Source: Promethearchaeota archaeon | GTDB lineage: Archaea; Asgardarchaeota; Lokiarchaeia; Sigynarchaeales; MK-D1 | Length of the DNA stretch: 6,199 bases | NCBI GenBank assembly: GCA_016839385.1 | Contig: JAEOUK010000518.1 | Coordinates: forward strand, 1-6,199 | Direction of reading: 5' to 3' | Shown: positions 5,693 to 6,199 of the stretch, one piece after another | Layout of the letters: each line of letters begins with the position of its first letter | How positions within the stretch are numbered: the first letter of the stretch is position 1 | Program-made: the position numbers and the translations under genes | Notes under the pieces: generated by a model | Told to the model about the DNA's origin: nothing | Database searches by the model: none | What the model saw: only the letters and a program-made list of their open reading frames with translations

Positions 5693-6199
5693 TTACAATT
5701 CTAAAATTTCTTTTTCGTATTCAATCAGCTCTTTAGTTCCTTTTTCAGCTAGCTTTAAGAGTTCATTGAATTGAGATTTATCGAAATTAACTCGTTCAGC
5801 TGAACATTGTAATTCTATGTAGTTTCCATTCTCATCGATCACGAAATTTCCATCAACATCTGCTTTTGAATCCTCTTCATAATTTAAATCTAAGAGAATT
5901 TGACCTTTTACGATCCCTACAGATATTGCTGCAGTCAATTTGTAATCAGGGAATTTATGAATGAATCCTTTTTCTTGAGCTAATGTAAAAGCATCAAAAG
6001 CAGCAATAAAACCACCTGTAATGGAGGCACAACGAGTTCCGCCATCCCCATCTAACACATCACAGTCTACACGGATTGTACATTCCCCCAAATCCTCCAA
6101 TTCAAAAGCTCCTCGTATAGAACGCCCAATTAATCGCTGAATTTCGACCGCTCGGGAATTAGCTCTACCTATTGGACGGCGTACACGATTTGATACAGA
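5693..6199 (-). CDS. rph: ribonuclease PH (bacterial type), 3' part; 5' end outside window
   Basis: RNase PH is a phosphate-dependent 3'-5' exoribonuclease that trims tRNA 3' ends and acts as a hexameric ring. The frame runs open to the right edge, so the TTG at 6100 is an internal Leu. About 168 residues are present and some 70-90 N-terminal ones are missing. Reading from the edge, an Arg-rich segment leads into VEIQRLIGRSIRGAFEL, then DLGECTIRVDCDVLDGDGGTR with the phosphate-binding GGTR, and CASITGGF. Further on, AAISVGIV and LDLNYEEDSKADVDGN keep the two acidic positions of the active site. The C-terminus is the usual LLKLAEKGTKELIEYEKEIL. These are the signatures of bacterial Rph, not of archaeal exosome Rrp41, where I would expect an ELFPRT-type sequence before the DVF strand. 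Deviations include DGDGG for QADGG and LQCSAE for VQGTAE. The assignment is firm; bacterial origin by transfer is inferred. Confidence 0.92.
   Translation of the reverse strand, partial: SVSNRVRRPIGRANSRAVEIQRLIGRSIRGAFELEDLGECTIRVDCDVLDGDGGTRCASITGGFIAAFDAFTLAQEKGFIHKFPDYKLTAAISVGIVKGQILLDLNYEEDSKADVDGNFVIDENGNYIELQCSAERVNFDKSQFNELLKLAEKGTKELIEYEKEILEL

Noticed and set aside
6098..6100. TTG as start of the RNase PH gene
   Set aside because: Thirty-three further in-frame codons up to the right edge match conserved RNase PH sequence (EIQRLIGRSIR).
1..6199. CRISPR array, tRNA, rRNA or insertion sequence
   Set aside because: No regularly spaced repeats, cloverleaf-like pattern, rRNA segments, transposase motifs or terminal inverted repeats were seen on either strand.

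Overview
The window is AT-rich and probably comes from an archaeon, with the Asgard group the best guess. Four things point there. The 375-aa protein at 2138-3265 (minus) looks like DUF1512, a family I know as archaeal. The 301-aa protein at 1228-2133 opens with a Cys/His motif (CPVC ... CEHSFQIFVD ... VRGY) that I associate from memory with Asgard hypothetical proteins. There is a HerA-type ATPase. None of the five start codons inside the window has a convincing Shine-Dalgarno sequence, which fits leaderless or short-leader archaeal transcripts. No rRNA, tRNA, CRISPR array or insertion sequence is visible, so the lineage remains an inference.

Layout, left to right: (1) the 3' three-quarters of an IMP dehydrogenase gene (plus strand, cut by the left edge); (2) the 301-aa protein with a putative N-terminal zinc site (plus); (3) a DUF1512 membrane-anchored protein (minus), convergent with gene 2 and only 4 bp away; (4) a 160-bp divergent promoter region; (5) a 135-aa protein with two membrane helices and a zinc ribbon (plus); (6) a HerA-like hexameric ATPase with a C-terminal coiled coil (plus); (7) a 94-aa protein of unknown function, 6 nt behind and in the same reading frame as HerA (plus); (8) the 3' two-thirds of a bacterial-type RNase PH gene (minus, cut by the right edge), convergent with gene 7 and 2 bp away.

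Genes 5-7 are co-oriented and closely spaced, so they could form one transcription unit: a membrane zinc-ribbon protein, a DNA-pumping ATPase and a small partner candidate. HerA's usual partners NurA, Mre11 and Rad50 are not in the window. The flanking genes are a nucleotide-synthesis enzyme (IMPDH) and a tRNA 3'-end trimming enzyme (RNase PH), with no evident pathway link to the middle cluster. I see no clear defence island or mobile element. The points most worth following are the HerA cluster with its in-frame amber boundary, the bacterial-type RNase PH in an apparently archaeal setting, the putative zinc-binding orphan protein, and the altered NAD-loop motif in an otherwise eukaryote-like IMPDH. 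All family assignments are from motif reading and memory; no search was run.
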